Below, one piece after another: positions 8,274 to 17,529 of a stretch of DNA of 43,932 bases. Where the stretch lies: assembly GCA_001770415.1 (NCBI GenBank), contig MEQX01000026.1, forward strand, positions 2,174 to 46,105. The letters are read 5' to 3'. Every line of letters starts with the position of its first letter. The stretch's first letter is position 1. This DNA is from Betaproteobacteria bacterium RIFCSPLOWO2_02_FULL_63_19. Lineage in GTDB: Bacteria; Pseudomonadota; Gammaproteobacteria; Burkholderiales; SG8-39. Below the pieces are notes generated by a model. The model saw only the letters and a list, made by a program, of their open reading frames with translations. It searched no databases and was not told the origin of the DNA. The position numbers and the translations under genes were made by a program.

Positions 8274-8303
8274 TAATCTGTCTCACATTGTAGGATTAGA
8301 TTA
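8274..8303. promoter_or_regulatory. Inverted repeat TAATCT/AGATTA in the iclR-ubiD gap
   Basis: TAATCT (8274-8279) and AGATTA (8298-8303) form a six-base inverted repeat with an 18-base spacer, in the AT-richer part of the divergent region. It could be an operator for the adjacent IclR regulator, since such proteins bind dyad sequences between divergent genes. The match is short and may be chance. Confidence 0.3.
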
Positions 8304-8342
8304 TCGACTTTGCCACCGCTGATTTTGCAAGCGGATGGGTCC

Positions 8343-8371
8343 TTTACATCGGGCGAGAATTCCTGCAATAT
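8343..8371 (+). promoter_or_regulatory. Possible promoter of the UbiD-led cluster
   Basis: TTTACA (8343-8348) and CAATAT (8366-8371), 17 bases apart, are the best -35/-10 pair in the gap before the UbiD-type gene. The -10 is weak (three of six), as expected for an activator-dependent promoter. About 72 bases separate it from the ATG at 8444. Confidence 0.3.
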
Positions 8372-8443
8372 GGGATAGTAATTTTCGACCTCAAGGCCGC
8401 AGGGGCTTTGGTGGATAAGTTTATTCAATTGTGAGGCGATCCC

Positions 8444-10048
8444 ATGGCGAAGAAGTTGGTGAAGAAGCCGTCCCGTAAGGTGCCCAAATCATCAGCACGA
8501 AGGCCCATACAGGACCTGCGGCAATGGCTGGACCGCGTCGACGAAATCGGTGAACTAGTCCGCGTGCAAAAGGCGGTGGACCGCGACGAGGAGATGAGCG
8601 GCATCTCCTACTTGGTGGCGAAACAGAACCCCTCGCCGGCGGTGCTGTTCGAGCGAGCCCGGGGATTCGAGAACAGCCCGATCGGCGCGCAGCTGCTGTG
8701 GAACATACTGGGTCCGAGCATCAAACGCATTGCTTTGACCCTCGAAGAACCCGTGGACACTCCCACGGTGGAGCTGATCAAACGGGTCAAGAACAAACTG
8801 AGGAAGCGCATCACTCCACGCGAGGTGTCGTCGGGCAAGGCGCCCGTCTACGAGAACACCATCACGGGCAAGAAGATCGACCTCAACCAGCTGCCGATTC
8901 CCCGACACTGGCCACTGGACGGCGGACGTTACGCGGGCACGGCAGACGCGGTGATCACCCGTGATCCGGACAGCGGTTATCTGAATGTCGGAACATACCG
9001 GATGATGATTCAGGGAAAGTCGCAGACCGGGCTCTATTTGTCACCGGGCAAGGACGCGCGCCTGCACATCACCCGTGCATGGCAGCAGGGCAAATCGATC
9101 CAGGTCGCCGCTGCATGGGGGATCGATCCCCTGTTCATGCTGATCGGATCTCAGACGTTTCCCAAGAATGTGTCAGAGTACGAGTTCGCAGGGGGCATCA
9201 AGGGCCAACCAATTCCAGTCGTGAAAGGCACGACCACCGACCTGCTGTTGCCCGCCAATGCGGAACTCGTCGTCGAAGGCGTCATCCGGCCGCATTCCGT
9301 GAAAGCCGAAGGACCATTCGGCGAATTCCCGGGCTATTACGGAAGACCTGAAGCGGGGTGCCCGCTGGTCGATATTACCGCGGTCCACTACCGGTCCAAT
9401 CCGATTCTCACCAATGCGCTGATGGCGGACTATCCATCGTGCGAACAAAGCGGCTTCTTTTCGATCATCCGCTCGGCCAAGATCTGGGAGGATCTGGACC
9501 GGCTCGGCATCCCCGGCATCCAGGGCGTCTATGCGCACCCGGCCGCCGCTGGCGGCTTCGGCATGACCGTCATCAGCATGGAGCAACGCTACGCGGGCCA
9601 CGCCGCACAGGCGCTCGCGCTCGCGGCGCAGGTACCCGGGGGAGCCTATTACACGAAATGGATCATCGCAGTTGACGAGGACATCGACCCCACCGACATG
9701 GACCAAGTCATCTGGGCGATGGCAAGCCGGTGCAATCCGATCGAGGACATCGACATCCTGCGCAACACCTGGAGTACCTGGCTCGACCCGACGCAGAATC
9801 CGCCCGAGAAGCGGCCTTACGGCTCAAAGGCACTGATCAACGCCTGCAAGGAGCACCGCCACCTCCCGGTCTTCTCCAAACGCACCACGTTGCGAAAGCC
9901 GGTCTACGACACGATCGCCGGGCGCTGGGGCGAACTCGGCTTGCCGGGTGTCATACCGACCGTGCGCGCGTTCGAAGCGGACGACAAGGTCAGCTATCAC
10001 GAAGTCGGTGGCTTCGAACCCGGTCGTCAGCCTGGCGAGAAGAAATAG
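8444..10048 (+). CDS. UbiD-family prenylated-FMN decarboxylase
   Basis: A 534-residue UbiD-family (de)carboxylase. These enzymes use prenylated FMN to decarboxylate, sometimes carboxylate, aromatic or alpha,beta-unsaturated acids. Family sequence runs from about residue 25 (LRQWLDRVDEIGELVRV) through the prFMN-binding central domain. The acidic active-site loop AEGPFGEFPGYYGR holds the glutamates expected in the Glu-Arg-Glu set. The C-terminal part (GAYYTKWIIAVDEDIDPTD, then DQVIWAMASRC) is also typical. The first 20 residues are lysine-rich and not conserved. No ubiX-like prenyltransferase lies in the window, so the cofactor must come from elsewhere. It leads a cluster with an MFS transporter, acyl-CoA ligase, thioesterase and hydantoinase-type genes, which points to degradation of an acid rather than quinone synthesis. 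Confidence 0.9.
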   Translation: MAKKLVKKPSRKVPKSSARRPIQDLRQWLDRVDEIGELVRVQKAVDRDEEMSGISYLVAKQNPSPAVLFERARGFENSPIGAQLLWNILGPSIKRIALTLEEPVDTPTVELIKRVKNKLRKRITPREVSSGKAPVYENTITGKKIDLNQLPIPRHWPLDGGRYAGTADAVITRDPDSGYLNVGTYRMMIQGKSQTGLYLSPGKDARLHITRAWQQGKSIQVAAAWGIDPLFMLIGSQTFPKNVSEYEFAGGIKGQPIPVVKGTTTDLLLPANAELVVEGVIRPHSVKAEGPFGEFPGYYGRPEAGCPLVDITAVHYRSNPILTNALMADYPSCEQSGFFSIIRSAKIWEDLDRLGIPGIQGVYAHPAAAGGFGMTVISMEQRYAGHAAQALALAAQVPGGAYYTKWIIAVDEDIDPTDMDQVIWAMASRCNPIEDIDILRNTWSTWLDPTQNPPEKRPYGSKALINACKEHRHLPVFSKRTTLRKPVYDTIAGRWGELGLPGVIPTVRAFEADDKVSYHEVGGFEPGRQPGEKK

Positions 10049-10141
10049 AAAGACTGGATTTGCCGCTAGAATGAGTCCCCATGTCACCGCGACCGCGGCG
10101 ATACGGGGCATCCGGAGGGCTCTTACAGAGCGGTTTCGGCC

Positions 10142-11296
10142 ATGCGGGAAACCATCTTTCTGCTGGCGCTCGCCGGAGCGACCAGCGGCGTCTCGTTGCG
10201 GATCGTCGAACCGATGCTTCCGCGGCTCGCAGATGATTTCTCCACCACCATATCGAGTGCAGCAACCGCGATAACCGCCTTCGCACTGGCCTACATGGTC
10301 GGCCAGCTCGTCTACGGCCCGCTCGGGGACCGTTTCGGCAAGCTGCGTGTCGTAACGCTGTCGATGTTTGGCGCGGCTCTGGGATCGGTCGGCTGCGCGT
10401 TTGCGCAGGACCTCGGGTCTCTTACCGTACTTCGCTTCATCACCGCGTTGTTCGCCTCCTCGCCGGTCTCGCTGGGCATGGCGTACATTGGCGATCAGGT
10501 ACCGATCGCGGAGCGCCAGCCGGTGATCGCGCATTTCGTCGCGGGTACCATCATCGGCCAAATGCTGGGGCCGCTGATCGGTGGGGCATCCACCGACTTG
10601 CTCGGGTGGCGCGGCACCTTCCTGCTCGTGGGTATCGTGTTCGCGGCGGTCTCTTCGGTACTGTTCCTTCGAACAGTCTCGCAATGGGCGGGGAGCGGCA
10701 CCGATGGTTCGGGCGGCAATCCATACACGGCACATATCAGACTGCTGACGATTTCGCGGGTGCAGTATGTGTCCGCTGCTTCATTCACCAATACATTCTT
10801 TTTTTTCGGCGCTTATTCGTTCCTCGGGCCTTTCCTGCTGCTGAAGTTCGAACTGAACCTGACGCTGATCGGCGCCCTTCTCGCCGGGGTCGGCCTGGGC
10901 AGTCTGTTCTACACGCTGGTAGTAAATCGTTTGTTGCATATGATCGGCCAGCGCGGTCTGGTCGCGTGGGGAGGCACAATCTGCTGCGCGTGCTATGCGT
11001 TCACCGTATGGACGCCGGTCTGGGAACTGGCCATTCCATCGGTGATCGGAATCGGGTTTGGCTTCTACATGCTGCAAAATACGCTGCAGGCCAAGGCGAG
11101 TGAAATGGCGCCGCATGAACGCGCTGCCGGGGTCTCGACTTATGTGGCGTTCTGGTCGCTCGGGCAGGCTACCGGCGTCGGCACCATGGGACTTGCGGTT
11201 TGGCTCGTTGGATACACAATACCAATCATCGCCTTTGGCCTCGGCTATTTCGCCCTTGGACTTTGGCTGAAGAGCTACTTGCAACGCCTCTCGTAG
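10142..11296 (+). CDS. MFS transporter
   Basis: A 384-residue major facilitator with about twelve hydrophobic segments and the loop 2-3 signature GPLGDRFGKLR (residues ~60-70). The first helix begins almost at the N terminus (FLLALAGATSGVSLRIVEPM), as in the YnfM/AraJ-like drug:H+ antiporter group. A central hydrophilic loop lies near residues 180-200. It sits between the UbiD-type decarboxylase and the acyl-CoA ligase, all co-directional, so it may import the acid substrate or export a product. The direction of transport is not visible. No strong ribosome site precedes the ATG, 93 bases after the previous gene. Confidence 0.87.
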   Translation: MRETIFLLALAGATSGVSLRIVEPMLPRLADDFSTTISSAATAITAFALAYMVGQLVYGPLGDRFGKLRVVTLSMFGAALGSVGCAFAQDLGSLTVLRFITALFASSPVSLGMAYIGDQVPIAERQPVIAHFVAGTIIGQMLGPLIGGASTDLLGWRGTFLLVGIVFAAVSSVLFLRTVSQWAGSGTDGSGGNPYTAHIRLLTISRVQYVSAASFTNTFFFFGAYSFLGPFLLLKFELNLTLIGALLAGVGLGSLFYTLVVNRLLHMIGQRGLVAWGGTICCACYAFTVWTPVWELAIPSVIGIGFGFYMLQNTLQAKASEMAPHERAAGVSTYVAFWSLGQATGVGTMGLAVWLVGYTIPIIAFGLGYFALGLWLKSYLQRLS

Positions 11297-11342
11297 GCCA
11301 ACACCGCGAAGAACGAGCACCAACAAATAGCACAGGACCGTA

Positions 11343-12890
11343 ATGAATACCCCCGCGACTTCGCGCATGTCTCGCTTTTACAATCTGGGCGCCCTCATCG
11401 ACCGGTCGCGCGACCTCGAAAAGCCCGCGCTCATCGACCTGGGCGGCGAACGCCCCCCCCGCACCGTGACTTACCGCGAGCTGGACGCGGCGGCCAATGG
11501 TGTGGCCGCCGCGCTGGCCCGGCGAGGCTACGTGCGCGGTGAGCGCGTAGCGATCGTCTCGGCGAACCGAACCGAGTTCCTCGCTGCGTACTACGGCATC
11601 ATGCGCGCCGGCCTAGTGGCCGTACCGGTCAATTTCAAGTTTCCCGCGGCGCTGATCGAATACGTGCTGCGTGACTGCGAGGCCCGCCTCGCGTTCTGCG
11701 ATCCGGCAAGGCGCAAGGACTTGCCCGCCGATCTGCCGTTTGTCGAATTCGCCGGCGGTTCGACCCACAGCTTCGACGAATTCCTTGTGCCGGGACCCTT
11801 CGAACCAGTGCGGCCGTGGCCAGGCGAGCCGGCGATGTTCCTCTACACATCGGGGTCGACCGGAAAACCCAAGGGTGTCGTCCTTTCGCACCAGAGCCAC
11901 ATCTGGGTTGCCGAAACGCGCGGCGGGGGAAAAGACTGGTCGGACCAGCGCGTTCTTATCGCTGCGCCGCTGTATCACATGAATGCCCTCGCACTCGCAA
12001 AATTTGCGAGCGTCTCCCATGCGACGATCATCCTGCAGCCGCAATTCAAGGCGCCCGACTACATCGAAGCCATCGGCGCACACCGGGCCACCTGGCTCAC
12101 CGCAGTGCCTCCGATGATGGCCATGATGCTCCGCGAGAGTGCTCTGCTCGATCGCACGGATCTTTCGTCGGTTCAGAATCTGCGCATGGGTTCCGCACCG
12201 GTAAGCAATAGCCTCATGGATCAACTGCGTCGCACTTTTCCCAATGCGTCCATCCTCAATGCCTATGGCACGACTGAGGCCGGCCCCATCGTGTTCGGAC
12301 CGCATCCGCAGGGAATTCCCCAGCCTGCGTCCTCGGTCGGTTATCCGCACCCGCAGGTCATGTTGAGGCTGGCCGATGGCGCGGACGTCGATACCGACGA
12401 AGGCGTGCTTCAGATGCAGGCCCCCGCCCTGATGAACGGGTACCACGGGCTGCCGGAGTTGACCCGCCAGGTCATGACCGACGATGGCTACTACATCACT
12501 GGAGACATTTTTCGGCGCGACGAGCACGGTTTTCACTACTTCATTGGCCGCGCCGACGACATGTTCGTCTCGGGAGGAGAAAACATCTATCCGAGCAAGG
12601 TTGAACGCATGCTCGAAAGCCATCCGGCGATCGAGCAGGCGTGCGTCATCCCGGTGGCTGACGAGATCAAAGGCACCAAACCGGTCGCTTTCGTGGTGCT
12701 GAAGCACGGAAAGAGCACAACGGAGCAGCAGGTCAAGGCGCACGCGCTTGCGCTGGCGCCTGCCTATGAGCATCCGCGGCGCGTGTGGTTCCTGCCACAA
12801 CTTCCGCTGTCGGGCACCAACAAGATCGACCGCAAGGCGCTCGAAGCGATGGCTGCGAACGCACCAACACCCGGACAGGAGGCAACTTGA
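11343..12890 (+). CDS. AMP-dependent acyl-CoA synthetase/ligase
   Basis: A 515-residue ANL-superfamily ligase that should activate a carboxylic acid as acyl-AMP and then acyl-CoA. The phosphate loop FLYTSGSTGKPKGVVLSH is at about residues 166-183. The adenine motif NAYGTTEAGP, the ribose/hinge block YITGDIFRRDEHG with IGRADDMFVSGGENIYP, and the C-terminal catalytic lysine motif PLSGTNKIDRKAL are all present. The enzyme therefore looks complete. An AGGA ribosome site lies just before ATG 11343. Its TGA overlaps a possible TTG start of the following oxidoreductase, after an AGGAGG sequence. With the UbiD, MDR and hotdog genes it forms a CoA-dependent degradation set. The substrate (long-chain, cinnamate-like or other) cannot be deduced. 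Confidence 0.92.
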   Translation: MNTPATSRMSRFYNLGALIDRSRDLEKPALIDLGGERPPRTVTYRELDAAANGVAAALARRGYVRGERVAIVSANRTEFLAAYYGIMRAGLVAVPVNFKFPAALIEYVLRDCEARLAFCDPARRKDLPADLPFVEFAGGSTHSFDEFLVPGPFEPVRPWPGEPAMFLYTSGSTGKPKGVVLSHQSHIWVAETRGGGKDWSDQRVLIAAPLYHMNALALAKFASVSHATIILQPQFKAPDYIEAIGAHRATWLTAVPPMMAMMLRESALLDRTDLSSVQNLRMGSAPVSNSLMDQLRRTFPNASILNAYGTTEAGPIVFGPHPQGIPQPASSVGYPHPQVMLRLADGADVDTDEGVLQMQAPALMNGYHGLPELTRQVMTDDGYYITGDIFRRDEHGFHYFIGRADDMFVSGGENIYPSKVERMLESHPAIEQACVIPVADEIKGTKPVAFVVLKHGKSTTEQQVKAHALALAPAYEHPRRVWFLPQLPLSGTNKIDRKALEAMAANAPTPGQEAT

Positions 12891-12898
12891 ATACAAGC

Positions 12899-13903
12899 AT
12901 GCGCGCGCTGGTACTTCGCCGCCACGGCGGACTCGATGATCTTGAGGTGGTGAACGACTACCCTGCGCCAAGGGCGACCCCGGGCCACGTGGTCATCCGC
13001 GTGCGGGCATCATCGTTCAATTACCACGACGTTTTCACCGTGCACGGCATGCCTGGCATCAAGGTGCCGCTGCCGGTGATCATCGGTCTGGACATGGCCG
13101 GTGAGATCCTCGAGATCGGCGCCGGCGTCGAGGGCTGGATGCCGGGGGATCGCGTGCTCGTCAATCCACTCAACAAGAAGATAGGCCTGATGGGTGAAAT
13201 GCTCGACGGTGGCATGGCCGAGCAATGTCTGGTCGCCGCCGACCAGTTGCTGCGCATGCCTCCAGAGGTGCGTTTCGAGGACGCCTCTGCCCTGCCGGTC
13301 GCATACGGTACGGCGCATCGCATGTTGATCACGCACAGGACGATCGAAGCCGGCAAGCGCGTCCTGATCCTCGGGGCGAGCGGCGGTGTCGGCACGGGCT
13401 GCGTGATTCTCGCCAAGATGCTGGGTGCCGAGGTGATTGCATGCGCCTCCAGCGATGAAAAACTCGAGCGACTGAAGGCGATGGGCGCCGACCACGTGAT
13501 CAATTACCGTAACGTCGATTGGTCGAAATGGGCAGTCCAGCAATACGGCAAGCCGCAGCGACGCACTTACGAAGGCGGCGTGGACGTGGTAATCAACTTT
13601 ACCGGGGGCGAGACATGGATGCCGTCGCTGCGTTGCGTCAAGCGGGGCGGCAAGATCCTGGTCTGCGGCGCGACGGCCGGGCATGACCCCAAGGAGGACC
13701 TGCGCTACATCTGGAGCTTCGAACTGCAGGTCATCGGTTCGAACAGCTTCTATGACGAAAACCTCATTGCTCTGATGGACCTTATTCAGGAAGGCAGGCT
13801 GAAACCGGTCGTCGACACCGTGCTTCCGCTGGAGCGGGCAGCCGAAGGCCTGCGGCTGATACGTGACCGGGAAGTCATCGGCAAGGTCGTGGTAACACCC
13901 TGA
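12899..13903 (+). CDS. MDR-superfamily oxidoreductase (zinc-free quinone-reductase/enoyl-reductase-like)
   Basis: A 334-residue medium-chain dehydrogenase/reductase. The N-terminal GroES-like domain contains NYHDVFTVHGMPG and PVIIGLDMAGEI, and the nucleotide-binding fold carries GASGGVGTGCVILAKMLGAE near residue 160. The four-cysteine structural zinc lobe is absent, so it resembles NADPH:quinone oxidoreductase or crotonyl-CoA-type reductases more than zinc alcohol dehydrogenases. The start is uncertain. ATG 12899 gives the family start MRALVLRRHGG. A TTG at 12887, overlapping the ligase stop and only four bases after AGGAGG, would add four residues and has the better ribosome site. The product may reduce an enone or enoyl-CoA intermediate of this pathway (inference). 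Confidence 0.88.
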   Translation: MRALVLRRHGGLDDLEVVNDYPAPRATPGHVVIRVRASSFNYHDVFTVHGMPGIKVPLPVIIGLDMAGEILEIGAGVEGWMPGDRVLVNPLNKKIGLMGEMLDGGMAEQCLVAADQLLRMPPEVRFEDASALPVAYGTAHRMLITHRTIEAGKRVLILGASGGVGTGCVILAKMLGAEVIACASSDEKLERLKAMGADHVINYRNVDWSKWAVQQYGKPQRRTYEGGVDVVINFTGGETWMPSLRCVKRGGKILVCGATAGHDPKEDLRYIWSFELQVIGSNSFYDENLIALMDLIQEGRLKPVVDTVLPLERAAEGLRLIRDREVIGKVVVTP

Positions 13904-13915
13904 GGGGAGCGAGAC

Positions 13916-14338
13916 ATGAGCGACGAAATGATCTCAGCCGAGCAGGTGCAACAGCTGCTGACGCGCGGTCCGTACCACCAGTGGCTCGGTCTGAAGGTGC
14001 TCAAAGTGGAGCGCGACGCCATTGAAATCAAGGCGCTCTGGCGTGAGGAGTGGGTGGTCAACCCGGACAAGCGATACACCCACGGCGGCATCCTGGCGGC
14101 GCTGGTGGATCTCGCGGCCGACTGGGCGTTGGTCAGCCGCATGGGCCGGGGCGTGCCGACGATCGACATGCGCATCGATTACCACAGGGCGGCGATGCCC
14201 GGCGACCTCGTCGCCAAAGGCCGGGTCGTGAAATCGGGTGGGCAATTCTCGGTCTCGGAGGCCGAGGTGTACGACAAAGACGGCGCGCTGGTGGCAAGCG
14301 GCCGCGGCACCTATTTCACGGCACAGCCCAAGTCCTGA
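13916..14338 (+). CDS. PaaI-type hotdog-fold thioesterase
   Basis: A 140-residue hotdog protein. The helix motif HGGILAALVDLAADWALVS (residues ~57-75) and the strand VPTIDMRIDYHRAA are the PaaI/YdiI signatures. The aspartate in LVDLA stands where the catalytic acid of these acyl-CoA thioesterases lies. It is placed 12 bases after the MDR gene behind GGGGAGCGAG. It would release a free acid from a CoA thioester made by the upstream ligase pathway, or clear dead-end thioesters. The ring- or chain-specificity is unknown. Confidence 0.87.
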   Translation: MSDEMISAEQVQQLLTRGPYHQWLGLKVLKVERDAIEIKALWREEWVVNPDKRYTHGGILAALVDLAADWALVSRMGRGVPTIDMRIDYHRAAMPGDLVAKGRVVKSGGQFSVSEAEVYDKDGALVASGRGTYFTAQPKS

Positions 14339-14423
14339 AATTGCATCGCCCGTTCCCCGAACTGACGAACGCGAGAATGTTTGAAACGCTTGAGGCGCCG
14401 CTTGCAGATCGCGCGAGGCGCGT

Positions 14424-14784
14424 ATGAACGCACTCTTGGATTCCGAAGGGAAGTTTCGCCGTGATTATCCTGCCTATGGCGCAACGGACTTGCTCGACCG
14501 GTTGCGCGCGGAAGATTACGAGCGCATCGATCGCCTGGGACATGCCTATCTGGACTACACCGGGGGGCGGCGAAGCCGCTTTGGGTATCTCGGCACAGGA
14601 ACTGAGCGCATGCTTTACGCGCACGCCGCAGCGCCTGAGTCTCGACGAGTTCCGCCGCTGCATAGATGACAAGAGCACGGGTGCGGTCAGGCTCTCTCTC
14701 GGTTTGGTCAGCAACTTTTCGGATGTTTATCGGTTCATACGCTTTGCGGGCCGGTTGTACGATAAGCGCGCCGACGAAATCTAG
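14424..14784 (+). pseudogene. Class V aminotransferase/cysteine desulfurase-like gene with its middle deleted
   Basis: Two ends of one protein type are present in different frames. From 14424 the reading MNALLDSEGKFRRDYPAYG, then LLDRLRAEDYERIDRLG and HAYLDYTGG, is the N terminus of MoCo-sulfurase-like class V aminotransferases. From about 14590, in the frame one base ahead, SLDEFRRCIDDKSTGAVRLS and LGLVSNFSDVYRFIRFAG form the C terminus of the same family. The roughly 400 residues between, including the PLP lysine, are missing, and the parts are out of frame. A functional enzyme is therefore excluded. The remnant interrupts an otherwise tight catabolic cluster. Confidence 0.75.
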
Positions 14785-14916
14785 GATGAAGTTTCGGATT
14801 GACCGCGGGACATCCGGCGTTTAGATTACCCGAGCGCGTCGGGTGCCGCGATAGTCGGCTGGAAGATGATGCTGCGCATACCGCGCTTACGATATCGATT
14901 AAGGAGATATGGCCCG

Positions 14917-15294
14917 ATGAACTCCGTCCCCGAAGCCGCACGTCCCATTCTTGAAAAACTGTTGAACAAGCAGCTCTACGTGATCGTCACCACCGCGGTC
15001 GCGCCCCGCGAGGAAATAGAAAAGCGGCTGGTCGAGCATCTGGAGCACCAGATTCGTCTGGAAAGGGAAGGAATCCTATTCGGGGCGGGCCCGCTGTTTA
15101 CCGAGCAAGGAGCCGGCGGCCGCGGGATGATCATCGTTCGCGCGGCCTCTTTCGAGGAAGCGCGCGCCATCGCGGACCGCGACCCGTATCACAGGCAGGA
15201 ATTGAGGACCTACACCATCGATCGGTGGATGCTCAACGAGGGCACGGTCTCGATTCGGGTGAACTATTCGGACGGCAGCAGCACGATTGACTGA
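14917..15294 (+). CDS. YciI-like protein
   Basis: A 125-residue ferredoxin-like alpha/beta-barrel protein of the YciI family. The core is QLYVIVTTAVAPREEIEKRL, then HLEHQIRLEREGILFGAGP and MIIVRAASFEEARAIADRDP. It includes the conserved His-rich first helix region and the DPYH motif that marks the proposed active site. ATG 14917 is used because AAGGAG lies ten bases upstream; an earlier in-frame ATG lacks family sequence. YciI-like proteins are often found beside dioxygenases or hydrolases, but the reaction is not established. Here it directly precedes the tandem hydantoinase-type genes and may handle a small intermediate. Confidence 0.82.
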   Translation: MNSVPEAARPILEKLLNKQLYVIVTTAVAPREEIEKRLVEHLEHQIRLEREGILFGAGPLFTEQGAGGRGMIIVRAASFEEARAIADRDPYHRQELRTYTIDRWMLNEGTVSIRVNYSDGSSTID

Positions 15295-15585
15295 AACGTA
15301 GAGTCGACGCCAAGAAAGCGAACGCCAATACCGTAACACGCCTTCCAACGACGTTGCACTCGATTGCCGATCCGGCGGGCCGACTCAGCGTCGGAAACAA
15401 GACCCCACCGTTTTGTCGGAATTGCGAATCGCGCACGTGTGTTAAATTTGCAGCCCGCGCGATATTCCGGCGCCGGCCGCGAGCTGTACCGTTCGCGCAC
15501 CGCAGGAACAAATGTGGTTTGAACGTGGCTAGCCTGCCGATCGAGAGCGGGCCGGTCCGCGATTGCGATCTTGGAGGACTATAAC

Positions 15586-17418
15586 TTGGCAACCATCGAC
15601 CAGATCACGCTCTCGACCGTTTGGTACGGCTTTCAATCTCTATGCCGTGAAATGCGCGCCATGGTCACGCGAACCTCGCAGAGCTACCTGATATCGACGC
15701 TCAAGGACCTCTCGGTCGGCGTATGGCTGGCCGACGGGTCCATTGTCGCTGTCCCCGAGGGGCTGCCAGTGCAGTTTCTCGGAACCTCGTTCGCGATATC
15801 GTCCATCCGGGAGATGTACAAGGAGAATCTGCATCCCGGCGATGTGATCCTCACCAACGACCCGTATCACGGCGGCCACAACACTCACCTGCCCGACTGG
15901 GGCTACATCCGCCCGGTGTTCTACAAAGGCGAATTGCTGTTCTTTACGCTGGTGCGCGGGCACATGATGGATACCGGTGGCTCGTTTCCCGGAGGCTACT
16001 TCGCCAACGCTTACGACATCATCGCCGAGGGCCTGAACATCCCGCCGCTGAAGGTGGTCAAGAAAGGTGTGCTGGACGAAGACTTGAACAAGCTGATATT
16101 CAACAACGTACGCTTTCCGGTTGAAGTCAAGATCGACACCGACGCGATGATCGCCGCCGGAAAGTTCTCCGAGAACCGCATCATCGAAATACTCGAGCGC
16201 TACGGTAAGGACACCGTGCTCGCGTCGATTCATCAGATGCTCGATCGCACCGAGCGCGCGGTAAGGGCGGAAATCGCTGCGATACCCGACGGCACCTACT
16301 CGGGGGAATCAGCCACGGACGACGATGGCACCGTACTGGACGAACCGGTAACCGTGCGCGTGGACGTGACCATCAAGGGCGACCAGATCACGCTGGACTT
16401 TTCACGCAGCGACGCCCAGCGCCCCGGATTCATCAACTCGGTCTACGCCAGCACTTTTACACGCGCTGCCGCCGGCGTAATCCTTTACATGGACCCCGCC
16501 CTCGCGGATTTTCACAACGAGGGCTCGCTGCGTCCGATCAAGGTCGTGGCGCCGCTCGGCAACGTGACCAACTGCAGGTATCCCGCGACGGTCGGCGCCA
16601 GCCCCATCAACGTAGGTTGCCAGATGCTCGAAGCCGTCGTCGAGGCGTTGGGCAAGGCCAGACCGGACCGTTCCATCGCCAGCTGGGGCAAACACCGCGG
16701 CGACTATACCTTCGCGCTGGACCCCAGGACAGGAGAGCGCTACGTGCGCACCACGTTCGACTACGACGGCAGCGCAGGAGCGGTCTGGGGCCACGACGGC
16801 ATGACCGGGCCAACCCACCTCACTGCCCTCGGTTCGGTGCAGCGCGGCAGCATCGAAGAGGCCGAAATCCGGTTTCCGTGGCGCATGCTGAAACTCGAGG
16901 CGCGCCCGAACTTCACCGGCCACGGGCGCTGGCGCGGTGGCTGCGGCATGGACTGGCGCGCAGTGAACGAAGGCAGCGACGGCCGCATGTCTTCCGGCAG
17001 CTCCGATGGCGACGTGGTACAGGGCAAAGGCGCGCTCGGTGGTCAGCGCGTCCCATGTGCACGCACCTTCATCCTGCGCGGAAACGAGAAGATCCGCCTC
17101 AAACCACACCGGATCGATCCGGTCAAGACCGGCGACATCGTCGTCAAGCTCAGTCCCGGCGGCGGCGGTGTCGGCGATCCCTGGACGCGTCCGGCGGACA
17201 GGGTGGCGGAGGATGTGGCCAACGAAAAGATCACGGCGGAGGTCGCACGCCTGGTCTATGGAGTCGTCGTGGATCCGGCGACCCTGAAGGTGGACGAGGC
17301 CGCGACCGCGAGACTGCGCTCGACACCCCCGACGCAACGTTACGAAGCGGTGATCAACGAAGAAACGCTGGACATCGAAATGAAACCGCTCGTCCCACAA
17401 GCGGAACAGACGACGTGA
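15586..17418 (+). CDS. Hydantoinase B/oxoprolinase-family protein, copy 1
   Basis: A 610-residue HyuB-type protein. These proteins pair with HyuA-type ATPases in 5-oxoprolinase, N-methylhydantoinase, acetone carboxylase and acetophenone carboxylase. Family blocks include TSQSYLISTLKDLSVGVWLA, then HPGDVILTNDPYHGGHNTHLP (metal-site His/Asp candidates), the block GHMMDTGGSFPGGYF, and near the end VKLSPGGGGVGDP. The start is TTG 15586, because GGAGGA lies seven bases upstream and copy 2 also starts at a TTG at the matching residue. An earlier TTG at 15571 would sit before that ribosome site. It is the first of a B-B-A gene set. Substrate unknown. Confidence 0.9.
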   Translation: MATIDQITLSTVWYGFQSLCREMRAMVTRTSQSYLISTLKDLSVGVWLADGSIVAVPEGLPVQFLGTSFAISSIREMYKENLHPGDVILTNDPYHGGHNTHLPDWGYIRPVFYKGELLFFTLVRGHMMDTGGSFPGGYFANAYDIIAEGLNIPPLKVVKKGVLDEDLNKLIFNNVRFPVEVKIDTDAMIAAGKFSENRIIEILERYGKDTVLASIHQMLDRTERAVRAEIAAIPDGTYSGESATDDDGTVLDEPVTVRVDVTIKGDQITLDFSRSDAQRPGFINSVYASTFTRAAAGVILYMDPALADFHNEGSLRPIKVVAPLGNVTNCRYPATVGASPINVGCQMLEAVVEALGKARPDRSIASWGKHRGDYTFALDPRTGERYVRTTFDYDGSAGAVWGHDGMTGPTHLTALGSVQRGSIEEAEIRFPWRMLKLEARPNFTGHGRWRGGCGMDWRAVNEGSDGRMSSGSSDGDVVQGKGALGGQRVPCARTFILRGNEKIRLKPHRIDPVKTGDIVVKLSPGGGGVGDPWTRPADRVAEDVANEKITAEVARLVYGVVVDPATLKVDEAATARLRSTPPTQRYEAVINEETLDIEMKPLVPQAEQTT

Positions 17419-17529
17419 AGCGAATCTGCCGCTGCGGCGACGGAAATCCTATTCACCGGAGAGATGCGTGCGCAGGCCGTGTCGGCACACTCTCCGCAAT
17501 CCAGATTCTCATTGAGGGAGGGGAAGCGC

